A DNA stretch of 64,000 nucleotides from Allorhizobium undicola ORS 992 = ATCC 700741 (lineage in GTDB: Bacteria; Pseudomonadota; Alphaproteobacteria; Rhizobiales; Rhizobiaceae), in assembly GCF_000621665.1 (NCBI RefSeq), contig NZ_KK211328.1, forward strand, positions 1,288 through 65,287, in the 5' to 3' direction. The notes under the pieces are model-generated. The model saw only the letters and a program-made list of their open reading frames with translations, was not told where the DNA came from and ran no database searches. Each line of letters starts with the position of its first letter. The first letter of the stretch is position 1. A program made the translations under genes and the position numbers. Of this stretch, positions 24,533-35,023 are shown piece after piece.

Positions 24533-26350
24533 TCACAGCCTGCCGGATGCGTGCCCGATGCCGGAGAGCATGAGGCCGCTTTCGCTGTCCTTGGCGCCCT
24601 TCTTGATGGCGGCGATTTCCGCAGACAGGCGGCTGGCATCGTCGATCACCAGCCCTTCCGGCAATTCCAGCACGCCGATGGAGCAGCGCATCAGCGGAAA
24701 ATCGCGCGAAACGCCATGGCGGTCCTCGCCGCGAATACGGCCAAGGGCGCGGTCTTCGGGCGCATAGAGCGCAACCGCATCCTCGTGGAAATCCGAGAGC
24801 AGCCGGTCAAGGATTTCCGTCAGCTCCTCGCGCGACCAGTCGGTGACGCCGATGAAGAAGTCATCGCCGCCCACATGCCCCAGAAACACATCCGCCGAGA
24901 AAAAGTAACGGCGCATCAGCGCTGCAAACAGCGAAATGGCGTGATCGCCCAGATGAAAGCCGTAATGATCGTTGAAGGGCTTGAAGTGGTCGAAATCGCA
25001 ATAGCAGAAATGGCGCGTGCCATCGCTGTCACGGCCAGCCTGCTGCATGAAATCGCGAATGGCGCGGTTGCCGGGAAGCCCGGTCAGCGGGTTCTGGTCC
25101 TGGGCATTTTTCAACTGCTTTTCGTTGATGATGCGGATCAGCGAGGCGGCCGAAATCACCCCGGCATAGCGCATGTTTTCGGTGAGAAGCACACAATCCG
25201 ACCCCTCCATATTGGCGAAAATCGACATCAGCCGGTCGGCATCGGCATCCAGCCCGATGACGGGCGCGCGTTCGGCAAAATGCGAGACGGTGCGTTCATA
25301 GACCTTGTTCTTCAGCAGATCCCGGCCAAAGGGCTGATAGATATATTCCTTCAGATGCACTTCATGGATCACGCCGCGCGGCTCGCCATTGGCGTTGAGA
25401 ACCGGAAAGAAGGATTGGCGCGGATTGCGCCGGAAAAGATCGAAAACACTGTCGATACTGTCGTTTTCGTAAACGGCAGGCAGCATTTCCACCTGTCGGC
25501 GAATGAGGATTTCATCCAGCGACTGGCCAATGCGCCGCGTGGTCTGCCCCGCTTCCTTCAGATGCGGATAGGCCGGCAGCAATTCGGTGAGATGGGTTGT
25601 GGGGCGGGCAATGTGCCAGCCCTGCACCAGATCCACGCAGAGATCGCGGCAGGCAATGAATTCGCCCTCTGTCTCTATGCCTTCGGCAATGACGCGCACG
25701 CCCAGAACATGCGCCGTCTGCACGATGTTTTTCACCAGATGCCGCTTGCGCGGGCTATGGTCGAGGCCGCAGATGAAATGCCGGTCGATCTTCAGGTAAT
25801 CCACCGGATAGTCGCAGAGCAGCTTCATTTCGCCGTGGCCGACGCCGAAATCGTCGATGGCAAGCTTGAAGCCCGCGCTGCGCAATTGCGCCACCAGCGC
25901 CGGAAACTCCGCCATGCCGGTATTGTCCAGCCGCTCGGAAAGCTCGAAGCAGATGGCCGAGGGCGCAAGCTGGGCAGCGCGCAGATGCGCAAGCAGCGCC
26001 TCCACCAGTTGACTGCCCTGGCAGATCAGGCGCGGGTCGAGATTGAGAAACAGCGTATTGTCAGCGCTGTCAGGCAGGCTGGCGAATTTGGCCAGCGCCC
26101 GGCTGGTCAGCATCTGCTCCAGCGCCAGCAATTGCCCCGCACTTTCGGCCTGATCGAGAAGATCGACCGGCGTATCGAAGCCGATGCGGTCATGGCCGCG
26201 CATCAGCGCCTCGTGGCCGAAGACCGCCCCCGTCTGTACCTCCACGATCGGCTGAAAGGCCGTTTCCACCACGGCCTTGGCAAGGGTCAGCAGCTGATCG
26301 CTGGTATAGCGCCGCAAAAGGCCGACATCGGCCGCAACAATTCTCGTCAT
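24533..26350 (-). CDS. EAL-CBS-GGDEF protein (c-di-GMP turnover)
   Basis: 605 residues with unusual domain order: EAL phosphodiesterase domain first (residues ~20-245; FQPIVE, GHEALMRG, DDFGVGHGE, DYLKID), a CBS pair in the middle (~275-400), and a C-terminal GGDEF (~410-590; HVGGDDFFIGV). The EAL catalytic signature is largely intact. GGDDF is a permitted variant, but no RxxD inhibitory site precedes it. GGGAGATTTTC before the ATG at 26350 sets the start; a further upstream ATG gives an Arg-rich extension. No membrane segment, so cytoplasmic; the CBS pair may bind adenine nucleotides. Net activity cannot be predicted. Confidence 0.87.
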   Translation of the reverse strand: MTRIVAADVGLLRRYTSDQLLTLAKAVVETAFQPIVEVQTGAVFGHEALMRGHDRIGFDTPVDLLDQAESAGQLLALEQMLTSRALAKFASLPDSADNTLFLNLDPRLICQGSQLVEALLAHLRAAQLAPSAICFELSERLDNTGMAEFPALVAQLRSAGFKLAIDDFGVGHGEMKLLCDYPVDYLKIDRHFICGLDHSPRKRHLVKNIVQTAHVLGVRVIAEGIETEGEFIACRDLCVDLVQGWHIARPTTHLTELLPAYPHLKEAGQTTRRIGQSLDEILIRRQVEMLPAVYENDSIDSVFDLFRRNPRQSFFPVLNANGEPRGVIHEVHLKEYIYQPFGRDLLKNKVYERTVSHFAERAPVIGLDADADRLMSIFANMEGSDCVLLTENMRYAGVISAASLIRIINEKQLKNAQDQNPLTGLPGNRAIRDFMQQAGRDSDGTRHFCYCDFDHFKPFNDHYGFHLGDHAISLFAALMRRYFFSADVFLGHVGGDDFFIGVTDWSREELTEILDRLLSDFHEDAVALYAPEDRALGRIRGEDRHGVSRDFPLMRCSIGVLELPEGLVIDDASRLSAEIAAIKKGAKDSESGLMLSGIGHASGRL

Positions 26351-26565
26351 GAAAATCTCCCGGCCGCGCGCGCCGCGCAAACGCAACCGAACATGAAAAC
26401 GAACCCAACCTGCTCGCGAACCCGATTGCGCCGCAGGGCGCAGTGAGAGCGATCCGCACCGATTGTGGGCCGCAAGGCTCAATAATTCCTTTCGCCAATA
26501 TGAAACTTTGGTGACGTTTCACCGGATCGGAGGCGCAAAGGGAGGGCAAGAGGGCGCATTTTTTA

Positions 26566-26585
26566 TTGATTGAGCAGTCAATCAA
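26566..26585. promoter_or_regulatory. Candidate BetI operator
   Basis: Perfect 8-bp arms TTGATTGA/TCAATCAA with GCAG spacer, 32 bp before the betI ATG. Sequence and position fit a TetR-family self-regulatory site. Binding is inferred. Confidence 0.75.
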
Positions 26586-26616
26586 CTTTATTCTGGCCGA
26601 AACGAAGGAGCATGAC

Positions 26617-27210
26617 ATGCCCAGACTGGGAATGGAGCCGCTCAGGCGCAAGGCGCTGGTGGAGGCTGCACTGAAGACGATTGGCCATCACGGCTCGCTT
26701 TCCGTCACCATGTCGGAAATTGCCCGCAATGCCGGGGTTTCTCCCGCCTTGGCACATCATTATTTCGGCTCCAAGGAGCAATTGCTGATCGAGACGATCC
26801 GCTCGCTTTTGCGACAGCTTCGTTCAGATGGCGTGGCGGCGCTCAAGGCGGCGCCCACGCCGCGCGCGCGCATTTCAGCCATCATCCGCGTCAGCTTCAA
26901 GGCAGACCAGTTCGCGCCGGAAACCGTGGCCGCCTGGCTTGCCTTTTACTCCGAAGCGCAACGTTCGGAAGAAACCCGCCGCCTGCTGGCGCTTTACGCA
27001 AGACGCCTGCGCTCCAACCTGCTGGCCGCACTTGCCGCCCTGTGCCCGCGCGAAAAGGCCGAACGGATTGCCGAAGGCGCCGCCGCCATGATCGACGGGC
27101 TTTACCTGCGCCAAAGCCTCGGGGCCGTGCCACTGAGCATCGAACAATCCGTCATGCTTGTGGAAGATTATGTGCGCGGCCAATTGGCCAATATCGCCCT
27201 TCATTCCTGA
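26617..27210 (+). CDS. betI: TetR-family repressor of choline-betaine genes
   Basis: 197 residues, the length of BetI. The N-terminus MPRLGMEPLRRKALVEAALK and the HTH (SEIARNAGVSPALAHHYFGSKE) are strongly BetI-like. AAGGAG before the ATG sets the start. It is the first gene of betI-betB-betA, with 24 bp to betB. Family knowledge: BetI represses the operon and is relieved by choline. The perfect dyad upstream is the probable binding site. Confidence 0.93.
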   Translation: MPRLGMEPLRRKALVEAALKTIGHHGSLSVTMSEIARNAGVSPALAHHYFGSKEQLLIETIRSLLRQLRSDGVAALKAAPTPRARISAIIRVSFKADQFAPETVAAWLAFYSEAQRSEETRRLLALYARRLRSNLLAALAALCPREKAERIAEGAAAMIDGLYLRQSLGAVPLSIEQSVMLVEDYVRGQLANIALHS

Positions 27211-27234
27211 ACGCCAAACGGCGCGGAGACGACT

Positions 27235-28698
27235 ATGAAAGCCCAGCCCAAAGCCTCTCACTTCATCGATGGCCAATATGTGGAAGACACTTCCGGCAGC
27301 CTGATCGAGAGCATTTATCCCGCCACCGGTGAGGTGATCGCCCGCCTTCACGCCGCAACGCCCGCCATCGTGGAGCGCGCCATCGCCTCGGCAAAGCGGG
27401 CGCAGAAGGAATGGGCGGCCCTTTCCCCCACCGCACGCGGGCGGGTGCTGAAAGCGGCCGCCGCGATCATGCGCGAGCGCAACCGCGAACTTTCGGAACT
27501 GGAAACGCTGGACACCGGCAAGCCCATTCAGGAAACCCTCATCGCAGACCCGACATCGGGCGCCGATGCCTTTGAATTCTTCGGCGGCATTGCAGCCACC
27601 GCGCTCAACGGCGCGCATATCCCGCTGGGCGGTGACTGGGCCTATACAAAGCGCGTGCCGCTTGGCGTGTGCGTGGGCATTGGCGCCTGGAACTATCCGC
27701 AGCAGATTGCCTGCTGGAAGGGCGCGCCAGCGCTTGCCGCGGGCAATGCCATGATCTTCAAGCCTTCCGAAGTCACCCCGCTTGGCGCCTTGAAGATTGC
27801 CGAAATCCTGATCGAGGCCGGCGCGCCGAAGGGGCTTTACAATGTCATTCAGGGCGACCGGGAGACAGGGCCGCTTTTGGTCAATCATCCCGATATTGCC
27901 AAGGTTTCGCTGACCGGCTCGGTGCCCACGGGCCGCAAGGTGGCGGCAGCGGCGGCGGGACATCTCAAGCATGTCACCATGGAACTGGGCGGCAAGTCGC
28001 CGCTGATCGTGTTTGACGATGCCGATATTGACAGCGCGGTTTCCGGCGCCATGCTCGGCAATTTCTATTCCACCGGGCAGGTCTGCTCCAATGGCACCCG
28101 CGTCTTCGTGCATCGCGCCATCAAGGAGGAATTCCTCGCCCGCGCCAGAGCGCGGACTGAAGCGATCATCCTTGGCGATCCGCAGGACGAGGCAACCCAG
28201 ATGGGGCCGCTCGTGTCCTTTGCGCAGCGGGAAAAAGTGCTGGCCTATATGGAAAAGGGCAAGGCGGAAGGCGCACGCCTCATCACCGGCGGCGGCATTC
28301 CCGATACGGTGCCCGGTCAGGGCGCCTTCGTACAGCCGACGATTTTTGCCGATGTGACCGATGACATGACCATTGCGCGGGAGGAAATCTTCGGGCCGGT
28401 GATGTGCGTGCTGGATTTCGACGACGAGGCAGAGGTTATCGCCCGCGCCAATGCATCCGAATTCGGCCTTGCGGGCGGGGTGTTCACCGCCGACCTTAGC
28501 CGCGCCCACCGCGTGGTGGACCAGCTGGAAGCGGGGACGCTGTGGATCAACACCTATAATCTTTGCCCCGTGGAAATCCCCTTCGGCGGCTCCAAGCAAT
28601 CCGGCTTCGGCCGCGAGAATTCGGCCGAGGCGCTAACGCATTATTCCGAGCTGAAGACGGTTTATGTGGGCATGGGCAAGTGCGAGGCACCCTATTGA
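27235..28698 (+). CDS. betB: Betaine-aldehyde dehydrogenase
   Basis: NAD(P)+-dependent cytoplasmic enzyme that oxidises betaine aldehyde to glycine betaine, 487 residues. Aldehyde dehydrogenase landmarks: [37 protein letters not shown] (general-base Glu), [16 protein letters not shown] (nucleophilic Cys) and [13 protein letters not shown]. Flanked by betI and betA on the same strand, so the operon context fixes the substrate better than sequence alone. Confidence 0.94.
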   Translation: MKAQPKASHFIDGQYVEDTSGSLIESIYPATGEVIARLHAATPAIVERAIASAKRAQKEWAALSPTARGRVLKAAAAIMRERNRELSELETLDTGKPIQETLIADPTSGADAFEFFGGIAATALNGAHIPLGGDWAYTKRVPLGVCVGIGAWNYPQQIACWKGAPALAAGNAMIFKPSEVTPLGALKIAEILIEAGAPKGLYNVIQGDRETGPLLVNHPDIAKVSLTGSVPTGRKVAAAAAGHLKHVTMELGGKSPLIVFDDADIDSAVSGAMLGNFYSTGQVCSNGTRVFVHRAIKEEFLARARARTEAIILGDPQDEATQMGPLVSFAQREKVLAYMEKGKAEGARLITGGGIPDTVPGQGAFVQPTIFADVTDDMTIAREEIFGPVMCVLDFDDEAEVIARANASEFGLAGGVFTADLSRAHRVVDQLEAGTLWINTYNLCPVEIPFGGSKQSGFGRENSAEALTHYSELKTVYVGMGKCEAPY

Positions 28699-28761
28699 GG
28701 CGCAGTCTGCCAGGACAAGCCATATCAAAGAACTTGCCCATCCAGAAAGATGCAAACCATC

Positions 28762-30414
28762 ATGAATCAGGCAGATTTCGTCATCATCGGTTCCGGCTCG
28801 GCAGGGTCTGCCATGGCTTACCGGCTGTCGGAGGATGGCAAACATACGGTCATCGTGCTGGAATTCGGCGGCTCGGACATCGGCCCCTTCGTGCAGATGC
28901 CGGCGGCACTTGCATACCCGATGAACATGGACCGCTATAACTGGGGTTACATGTCGGAGCCGGAGCCGCATCTCGACAATCGGCGGATGATTGCGCCGCG
29001 CGGCAAGGTGATTGGCGGCTCTTCCTCCATCAACGGCATGGTCTATGTGCGCGGCCATGCGGAGGACTTCAACCGCTGGGAGGAACTCGGCGCCACCGGC
29101 TGGGCCTATGCGGATGTGCTGCCCTATTTCAAGCGCATGGAGCATTCCCATGGCGGCGAGGACGGCTGGCGCGGCACGGACGGCCCCTTGCATGTGCGGC
29201 GTGGCGAGGTGAAAAACCCGCTCTACAAGGCCTTTATCGAGGCAGGACGGCAGGCCGGTTTTCCGGTGACGGAGGATTATAACGGCGGCCAGCAGGAAGG
29301 CTTCGGCCTGATGGAGCAGACGAGCTGGCAGGGCCGCCGCTGGTCTGCGGCCAATGCCTATCTGAAACCGGCGCTGAAACGCGGGAACTGCCGCCTGATC
29401 CGCTGCCATGCGCAGCGCGTGGTGTTCGATGGCCGCAAGGCCGTGGGCGTCGAGGTGGAGATTGGCGGCAAAATCGAGGTGATCCGGGCAAACCGCGAGA
29501 TAATCCTGGCGGCATCGGCCTTCAACTCGCCGAAAATCCTGCTGCTCTCCGGCATCGGTCCGGCGGCGCATCTCAAGGAGATGGGCATTGACGTGGTGGC
29601 GGATCGTCCCGGCGTTGGCCAGAACCTGCAAGACCATCTGGAATATTACCACCAGTTCCGCTCGAAACTGCCCATTACCCTGCATTCAAAGAACAACTGG
29701 TTCTGGAAAGGCGTGGTGGGAGCACAATGGCTGTTTTTGAAAAAGGGGCTCGGCACCTCCAACCAGTTCGAGGCAGCCGCCTTCATCCGCTCTGCGGCGG
29801 GGGTCAAATGGCCGGATATTCAATATCACTTCCTGCCGATCGCCGTTTCCTATGATGGCAAATCGGCAGCGGAAGGCCACGGCTTTCAGGCGCATGTCGG
29901 CTATAACATGTCGAAATCGCGCGGCTCGGTGACGCTGCGCTCGCCCGACGTGAAGGACGCGCCGGTGCTGCGCTTCAACTATATGAGCGACCCGGAGGAC
30001 TGGGTGAAATTCCGTCATGCGGTGCGGGTGACACGGGAAATCTTTTCCCAACCCGCCTTCGCTCCCTATATGGGCGGGGAAATCGCGCCGGGCCCGAAGG
30101 TGCAGTCCAACGAGGAGATCGACGCTTTCCTGCGCGAACATCTGGAGGGGGCCTATCACCCCTGCGGCACATGCAAAATGGGCCGTGCCGACGATCCGTT
30201 CGCCGTGGTGGACCCGACCACCAAAGTCATCGGCGTCGAAGGCCTGCGCGTGGCCGACAGCTCCATCTTCCCGCATGTCACCTATGGCAATCTCAACAGC
30301 CCATCGATCATGACCGGCGAAAAAGCCGCCGACCATATTCTCGGCAAGCAACCGCTCGCCCGCTCCAATCAGGAGCCGTGGATCAATCCGAATTGGGAAG
30401 TCAGTGACCGGTAG
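28762..30414 (+). CDS. betA: Choline dehydrogenase (GMC flavoprotein)
   Basis: FAD-dependent oxidoreductase, 550 residues, catalysing choline to betaine aldehyde. N-terminal FAD site [22 protein letters not shown] signatures [19 protein letters not shown] and [18 protein letters not shown]-terminal [12 protein letters not shown] (catalytic His region) and [18 protein letters not shown]. The start at 28762 gives the family-typical [10 protein letters not shown]; an ATG four codons upstream is possible. Last gene of betIBA, 60 bp after betB. No choline transporter gene is attached here. Confidence 0.94.
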   Translation: MNQADFVIIGSGSAGSAMAYRLSEDGKHTVIVLEFGGSDIGPFVQMPAALAYPMNMDRYNWGYMSEPEPHLDNRRMIAPRGKVIGGSSSINGMVYVRGHAEDFNRWEELGATGWAYADVLPYFKRMEHSHGGEDGWRGTDGPLHVRRGEVKNPLYKAFIEAGRQAGFPVTEDYNGGQQEGFGLMEQTSWQGRRWSAANAYLKPALKRGNCRLIRCHAQRVVFDGRKAVGVEVEIGGKIEVIRANREIILAASAFNSPKILLLSGIGPAAHLKEMGIDVVADRPGVGQNLQDHLEYYHQFRSKLPITLHSKNNWFWKGVVGAQWLFLKKGLGTSNQFEAAAFIRSAAGVKWPDIQYHFLPIAVSYDGKSAAEGHGFQAHVGYNMSKSRGSVTLRSPDVKDAPVLRFNYMSDPEDWVKFRHAVRVTREIFSQPAFAPYMGGEIAPGPKVQSNEEIDAFLREHLEGAYHPCGTCKMGRADDPFAVVDPTTKVIGVEGLRVADSSIFPHVTYGNLNSPSIMTGEKAADHILGKQPLARSNQEPWINPNWEVSDR

Positions 30415-30435
30415 CAGGCTGGCTCATCCAGACCG

Positions 30436-31503
30436 TCAGCGCCGCCAAAGCCCCCTCACCCCGCCGCCGATCAGGAGCGCGGTGTCGGCCAGCACCGGCA
30501 GCAGCGCCTTGCCATGGCTTATGGCGAGATAGCGGGGCTGCCAGTCGGGGTCGAACTTGGCCTTGAAGGCCTGCACGCCTTTGAAATTGTAGAAGCGTTC
30601 GCCGTTTTCGAAGACGAAGCGGCCGAGATGGTGCCAGAGCGGCGCTGAGGGGCGGTCCGACAGGCCGGAAAGCGGGGCCATGCCGAGATTGAGGCGCTCG
30701 AAGCCTTCCACCTTCAGATGCAGCATGATCTTGACGAAGAGCAGGTCCATCATGCCACGATGCGTGCCGGGGCGGTGGCGCATGAGGTCGATGAAGGCCT
30801 CTTTTCTGGTATCGGTGGTGAGGATATTGGCGAAGGCCACGATGCGGCCTTCCTGACGGATGATGGCCACCGGATGGGCTGCCACGTAATCGCGCCGGAA
30901 GGTGCCAAGCGAAAAGCCCTTTTCCGCGGCCTGATGATGGGCAAGCCATGCCTCGGATACCTGTTCCAGCTCATCCATCACCTGCGGCACGGACGAGGCG
31001 GGCAGCCATGAAAATTCCAGCCCGTCACGCTCGGCGCGATTGATGGAGCGGCGAAGCTTCAGCCAGTCGCCACCCTTGAGGTCGAAGCCCTTGAGATCCA
31101 CCAGCGCCTGATCGCCAAGCTTGAAAAGCTTCAGCCCGACATCGGCGGCCACGGGCAGGAAATGTGGAGAGACCTGATAAAAGGCCGGGCGGCAGCCAAT
31201 GCTGCGGGCATGGCGCACAAAACGCAGGACCAGCGGCCCCCAGGCCTCGCGCGGGCCAACCGGATCGAACAGCACCACGAGGCTCTTGCCCCGGCGGCCA
31301 TACATCAGAAAGGCGTCACCGCTTTCGGAAAAGAACAGATGCTTGTCGCCAAGCCCCACCAGGCCCGCAGTTGCCTCATCCTGTCCGCGCACCAGAAGCC
31401 GTGCCATGGCAAGATCGCCTTGCGCGCCAAGTTCCACCCGGTGACGCAACCGCACGCTCGTGCGGCGCAGGGCGGCGGCCCCGAAGACCAGAGAAAGACC
31501 CAT
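30436..31503 (-). CDS. MprF/LpiA-type synthase domain (DUF2156) without flippase part
   Basis: 355 residues corresponding to only the cytoplasmic aminoacyl-transferase half of MprF/LpiA, which normally has ~500 further residues of membrane helices at the N-terminus. Seen: GDAFLMYGRRGKSLVVLFDPVG near the start, then LRRSINRAERDGLEFSW, TTDTRKEAFIDLMRHRPG and a C-terminal GERFYNFKGVQAFKAKFDPDW. CTGAGGAATTTC before the ATG indicates genuine initiation, so it is a stable short form and not a broken gene. Expected activity: Lys/Ala-tRNA-dependent modification of phosphatidylglycerol. Without a flippase, export would need another protein. Function is uncertain. Confidence 0.75.
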   Translation of the reverse strand: MGLSLVFGAAALRRTSVRLRHRVELGAQGDLAMARLLVRGQDEATAGLVGLGDKHLFFSESGDAFLMYGRRGKSLVVLFDPVGPREAWGPLVLRFVRHARSIGCRPAFYQVSPHFLPVAADVGLKLFKLGDQALVDLKGFDLKGGDWLKLRRSINRAERDGLEFSWLPASSVPQVMDELEQVSEAWLAHHQAAEKGFSLGTFRRDYVAAHPVAIIRQEGRIVAFANILTTDTRKEAFIDLMRHRPGTHRGMMDLLFVKIMLHLKVEGFERLNLGMAPLSGLSDRPSAPLWHHLGRFVFENGERFYNFKGVQAFKAKFDPDWQPRYLAISHGKALLPVLADTALLIGGGVRGLWRR

Positions 31504-31746
31504 GAAATTCCTCAGCCTCCAGCCATTAAACCCGCAGCAGTCAAGCGCCTGTCCGCCTCGCCTCTTCTTTTAGGCCCTGCGCATACACAAACGCTTTTGC
31601 CATTGATCTGTAAACTTCACGTGAATGTGATCCTTAAAAACCGGAACATGCGAGAAAATCAAGCGGCCGGCATGTTTTGGTGGCAAAGGACCGAAAGAAA
31701 GTCGCAGGTGTCAGCCCTTTGCCGCCCCTTCGAAGAAAGGCCTTCC

Positions 31747-33093
31747 ATGCCCCGCAAATCCCGATTTCTGCGTCGCTCCCGTGCTCTTGGCGGTTCCATG
31801 CGGGTGTGGAGGATGCGTGTGGTGTTCTGGCTGGGGGCTGGCTGCATCGGGCTGATCAGCGTTGGCTTCGCATGGCTTGCGGACAAGGCGCAGGGGCTTT
31901 TCCACCAGGGGCTGGCCTTCGGCGCTTACAGTTTTCTGCTGCCGCTTGTGCTGGCTCCTTGCGGCTTTGCGCTGTCGGCCTTTCTGGCGGCGCGTTATTT
32001 TCCAGCCTCGCAGGGCTCCGGCATTCCCCAGGCCATGGCGGCGCGGCTGGTGGATGATCCAGCCGCCCGCGCAAAGCTGCTTTCGCCGCGCATCGCGGCG
32101 GGAAAGATCCTGCTGACGGCCCTTGGCCTGTTGTGCGGCGGCTCTGTCGGGCGTGAAGGCCCCACCGTGCAGGTCGGCGCCTCCGTCATGCTGCTGGCGG
32201 CAAGGCTCGGCAAGCTCAACCATGCCAACGGGCTCATTCTGGCCGGTTCGGCGGCGGGCATTGCAGCGGCCTTCAATACGCCGCTGGCAGGCATCGTCTT
32301 TGCCATCGAGGAAATGGGCAAGAGCTATCAGGCGCGGGTCAACGGCCTGGTGCTGATTGCCGTGATCCTGTCCGGTCTTTCGGCCCTGGCGCTGGTGGGC
32401 AGCTATACCTATTTCGGCACGGCCGATCTGGGGGCCGGCAGCCTCCGGGAGTGGGGGCTGGTGGCACTGTGCGGCATAGGTGGAGGGACGCTCGGGGCGC
32501 TTTTCAGCGCCGGAGCACTTTATGCCAGCCGCCGCATCCGCCGCTTCGTGCAGATGCGGCCCAACCCGCAGCGCCAGACAATCCTCATCGCCGCGCTTTG
32601 CGGGCTTGCGGTGGCCGTCATTGGTATCGTCTCCGGCGGGCTGACCTATGGCACGGGCTATGAACAGGCCCGTTCTGCCGTGGAAGGCAATGCACTGCCG
32701 CTGTTTTACGTCGTGGAAAAGCTGGCGGCCTCGTTTCTCACCATGATTTCCGGCATTCCCGGCGGCATTTTCGCTCCCTCGCTTTCGGTGGGCGCGGGCC
32801 TTGGCAGCACCATCGCCGCCCTGCTCGGCTCCAGCATCACGCTGGGCGCCATTCTGGGCATGGCAGGCTATTTCGCCGGTGTGGTGCAGGCCCCCATGAC
32901 GGCCTTCGTCATTATTCTGGAAATGACGGCAAACCATGAGGGCGCCATCGCCATCATGGCCGCCGCCATGCTGGGCTATGCCACCTCACGGCTTCTGGCG
33001 CCGGAGCCGCTCTATCACGGCCTCTCCCGCCCCTTTCTTGCCGACGCGCTGCGCACTCAGCGCACGCAGGCGCGTAAAACATCCGATATATGA
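31747..33093 (+). CDS. ClC-family chloride/proton antiporter
   Basis: Inner-membrane protein of 448 residues with about ten hydrophobic segments. ClC selectivity motifs are all present: GSGIPQ, GREGPTVQVGASV (Glu of GREGP is the gating glutamate, predicting H+ coupling) and GGIFAPSLSVGAG. The start at 31747 is preceded by GAAAGG; a very long in-frame extension upstream is antisense to the MprF-like gene and is not credible. Likely role: acid or anion homeostasis. It is divergent from the MprF-like gene and convergent with cysA. Confidence 0.9.
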   Translation: MPRKSRFLRRSRALGGSMRVWRMRVVFWLGAGCIGLISVGFAWLADKAQGLFHQGLAFGAYSFLLPLVLAPCGFALSAFLAARYFPASQGSGIPQAMAARLVDDPAARAKLLSPRIAAGKILLTALGLLCGGSVGREGPTVQVGASVMLLAARLGKLNHANGLILAGSAAGIAAAFNTPLAGIVFAIEEMGKSYQARVNGLVLIAVILSGLSALALVGSYTYFGTADLGAGSLREWGLVALCGIGGGTLGALFSAGALYASRRIRRFVQMRPNPQRQTILIAALCGLAVAVIGIVSGGLTYGTGYEQARSAVEGNALPLFYVVEKLAASFLTMISGIPGGIFAPSLSVGAGLGSTIAALLGSSITLGAILGMAGYFAGVVQAPMTAFVIILEMTANHEGAIAIMAAAMLGYATSRLLAPEPLYHGLSRPFLADALRTQRTQARKTSDI

Positions 33094-33108
33094 GGGAAGC
33101 CGCGTCCC

Positions 33109-34149
33109 TTACGTCCGGAACAGCTTCCACTGGGTGGGCCTGAAATACAGCTCCCTGCCGATTGCGACTTCGGCATCCAGCGGCACCTCGATTTCGATGT
33201 GATGGGCCGCACCGTTGCCGGAAGAAACATCGAGTTCGGCAATGCGGGTGCCTGCCAGGCGGCGGCTGGCCGTCACCTTGCCGGAAAGTGCTGCACCCTC
33301 CTGCGCAAGCGCCACGTCCTGCGGGCGGAAAAACAGCGTGCCTTCGCCGTCCGCGCCCGAATCCCGAATGCCGGTGGGCTGGCCAAGACAGGTGAGGACG
33401 CCATCCTTGACCGAGACAGGAAGATGCGAGGATTCGCCAATGAAGGAGAAGACGAAGGGGCTGTTGGGACGGTCATAAACGTCATCGGCCGTGCCCACCT
33501 GCTCCACCTTGCCCTGGCTCATCACCACCACCCGGTCGGCCAGTTCCAGCGCCTCTTCCTGGTCGTGGGTGACGAAAAAGGTGGTGTGGCCGGTGCGATC
33601 GTGAAATTCGCGAAGCCAGCGGCGCAGTTCCTTGCGCACCTTGGCGTCCAGCGCACCGAAGGGTTCGTCCAGCAGCAGCACCGAGGGCTCGATGGCCATG
33701 GCGCGCGCCAGCGCCACGCGCTGCCTTTGCCCGCCGGACAACTGGCTGGGATAGCGCTTTTCCAGCCCGGAAAGCTGCACCATGTCGAGAAGGTCGGACA
33801 CCCGCTTTCTGATCTCGGACGCAGGCGGGCGCGTGGCCTTGGGCCGCACCTTGAGGCCGAAGGCAATGTTGTCGGCCACCGTCATATGGCGAAACAGCGC
33901 GTAATGCTGGAAGACAAAGCCGATATTGCGCTCCTGCACGCTTTTGAGCGATGCATCCTCCTTGCCGAAGAAGATCTGGCCTTCCGTGGGCTGTTCGAGA
34001 CCGGCAATCAGGCGCAGAAGCGTGGTCTTGCCGGAACCGGAGGGGCCGAGCAGCGCGATCAGCTCGCCTGAGCCGATGTCGAGCGACAGCCCGTGCAAGG
34101 CCGGAAACTTGCCGAATTCCTTGCGGATGTTTCTGATGGAGACGTCCAT
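33109..34149 (-). CDS. cysA: Sulfate/thiosulfate ABC transporter ATP-binding protein
   Basis: 346-residue ATPase of the CysA/PotA group. Walker [12 protein letters not shown] near residue 34, signature [15 protein letters not shown], Walker [17 protein letters not shown], switch His in [10 protein letters not shown]. The C-terminal ~110 residues form the TOBE-like regulatory domain. Last gene of sbp-cysT-cysW-cysA; 10 bp after cysW. It energises sulfate import. Confidence 0.93.
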   Translation of the reverse strand: MDVSIRNIRKEFGKFPALHGLSLDIGSGELIALLGPSGSGKTTLLRLIAGLEQPTEGQIFFGKEDASLKSVQERNIGFVFQHYALFRHMTVADNIAFGLKVRPKATRPPASEIRKRVSDLLDMVQLSGLEKRYPSQLSGGQRQRVALARAMAIEPSVLLLDEPFGALDAKVRKELRRWLREFHDRTGHTTFFVTHDQEEALELADRVVVMSQGKVEQVGTADDVYDRPNSPFVFSFIGESSHLPVSVKDGVLTCLGQPTGIRDSGADGEGTLFFRPQDVALAQEGAALSGKVTASRRLAGTRIAELDVSSGNGAAHHIEIEVPLDAEVAIGRELYFRPTQWKLFRT

Positions 34150-34159
34150 GGATCAAACC

Positions 34160-35023
34160 TCAATGCTTGCGGCCAGCGGAGATCTCGTCGCCGTAGTAAA
34201 GCTCAAGAACGGTCTTGAGCGCCAGCGTGACGAGAGCGAGCAGTGCCAGCAGCGTGGCAACCGCAAAGGCGGCGGCAAAATTATATTCGTTGTAGAGAAC
34301 CTCGATATGCAGCGGCATGGTTTCCGTCAGCCCCCGCACATGGCCTGAGACGACCGAAACCGCCCCGAACTCGCCCATGGCGCGGGCATTGCACAGCAGC
34401 ACGCCGTATAGCAGGCCCCATTTGATATTGGGCAGTGTCACATACCAGAAGGTCTGCCAGCCGGTGGCGCCAAGCGACAAGGCCGCCTCCTCGTCGCCCG
34501 AGCCCTGCTCCTGCATCAGCGGAATGAGTTCGCGGGCGATGAAGGGGAAGGTCACGAAAATCGTGGCCAGCACGATGCCCGGAACGGCAAAGATGATCTC
34601 GATGCCCCAGGATTTGAGAATGGGGCCAAGCACGCTTTGCGAACCGAAAAGCAGCACATAGACAAGGCCGGAAATGACCGGAGAAATCGAAAACGGCAGG
34701 TCTATCAGCGTGATGAGGAAGGTCTTGCCACGAAATTCGAACTTGGCGATGGCCCAGGCCGCCGCCACGCCGAAGACGAGGTTGAGCGGCACGGCAATGG
34801 CCGCCACCGTCAGCGTCAGCGTGATTGCCGCCATGGCATCGGGCTCGTAGATCGCCTCGAAAAACGCCGCCGGCCCCTTGCGGAAGGCCTCGACGAAGAC
34901 GGCCGCGAGCGGCAAAAGCACCACCAGCGCCAGAAAGACGATGCTGATGACGGTGAAGATGATTTTCCACGGCAGCGTTTCGCTGGCCGCATCGCGAAAG
35001 CGCGGGGTGGGATTAGCGGACAT
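34160..35023 (-). CDS. cysW: Sulfate ABC transporter permease CysW
   Basis: 287 residues with six hydrophobic segments. The EAA loop ([39 protein letters not shown]) couples to Cys[21 protein letters not shown] is typical of CysW. GGAGGAGATACAGCA before the ATG at 35023 sets the start. It overlaps the 3' end of cysT by 11 bp, so translation is coupled. Confidence 0.93.
   Translation of the reverse strand: MSANPTPRFRDAASETLPWKIIFTVISIVFLALVVLLPLAAVFVEAFRKGPAAFFEAIYEPDAMAAITLTLTVAAIAVPLNLVFGVAAAWAIAKFEFRGKTFLITLIDLPFSISPVISGLVYVLLFGSQSVLGPILKSWGIEIIFAVPGIVLATIFVTFPFIARELIPLMQEQGSGDEEAALSLGATGWQTFWYVTLPNIKWGLLYGVLLCNARAMGEFGAVSVVSGHVRGLTETMPLHIEVLYNEYNFAAAFAVATLLALLALVTLALKTVLELYYGDEISAGRKH

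Noticed and set aside
24422..26446. 674-codon plus-strand frame opposite the EAL-CBS-GGDEF gene
   Set aside because: The minus-strand product has intact EAL and GGDEF motifs; the plus frame is a compositional shadow.
26875..28599. 574-codon minus-strand frame opposite betB
   Set aside because: Antisense to an unmistakable aldehyde dehydrogenase with betI and betA on either side.
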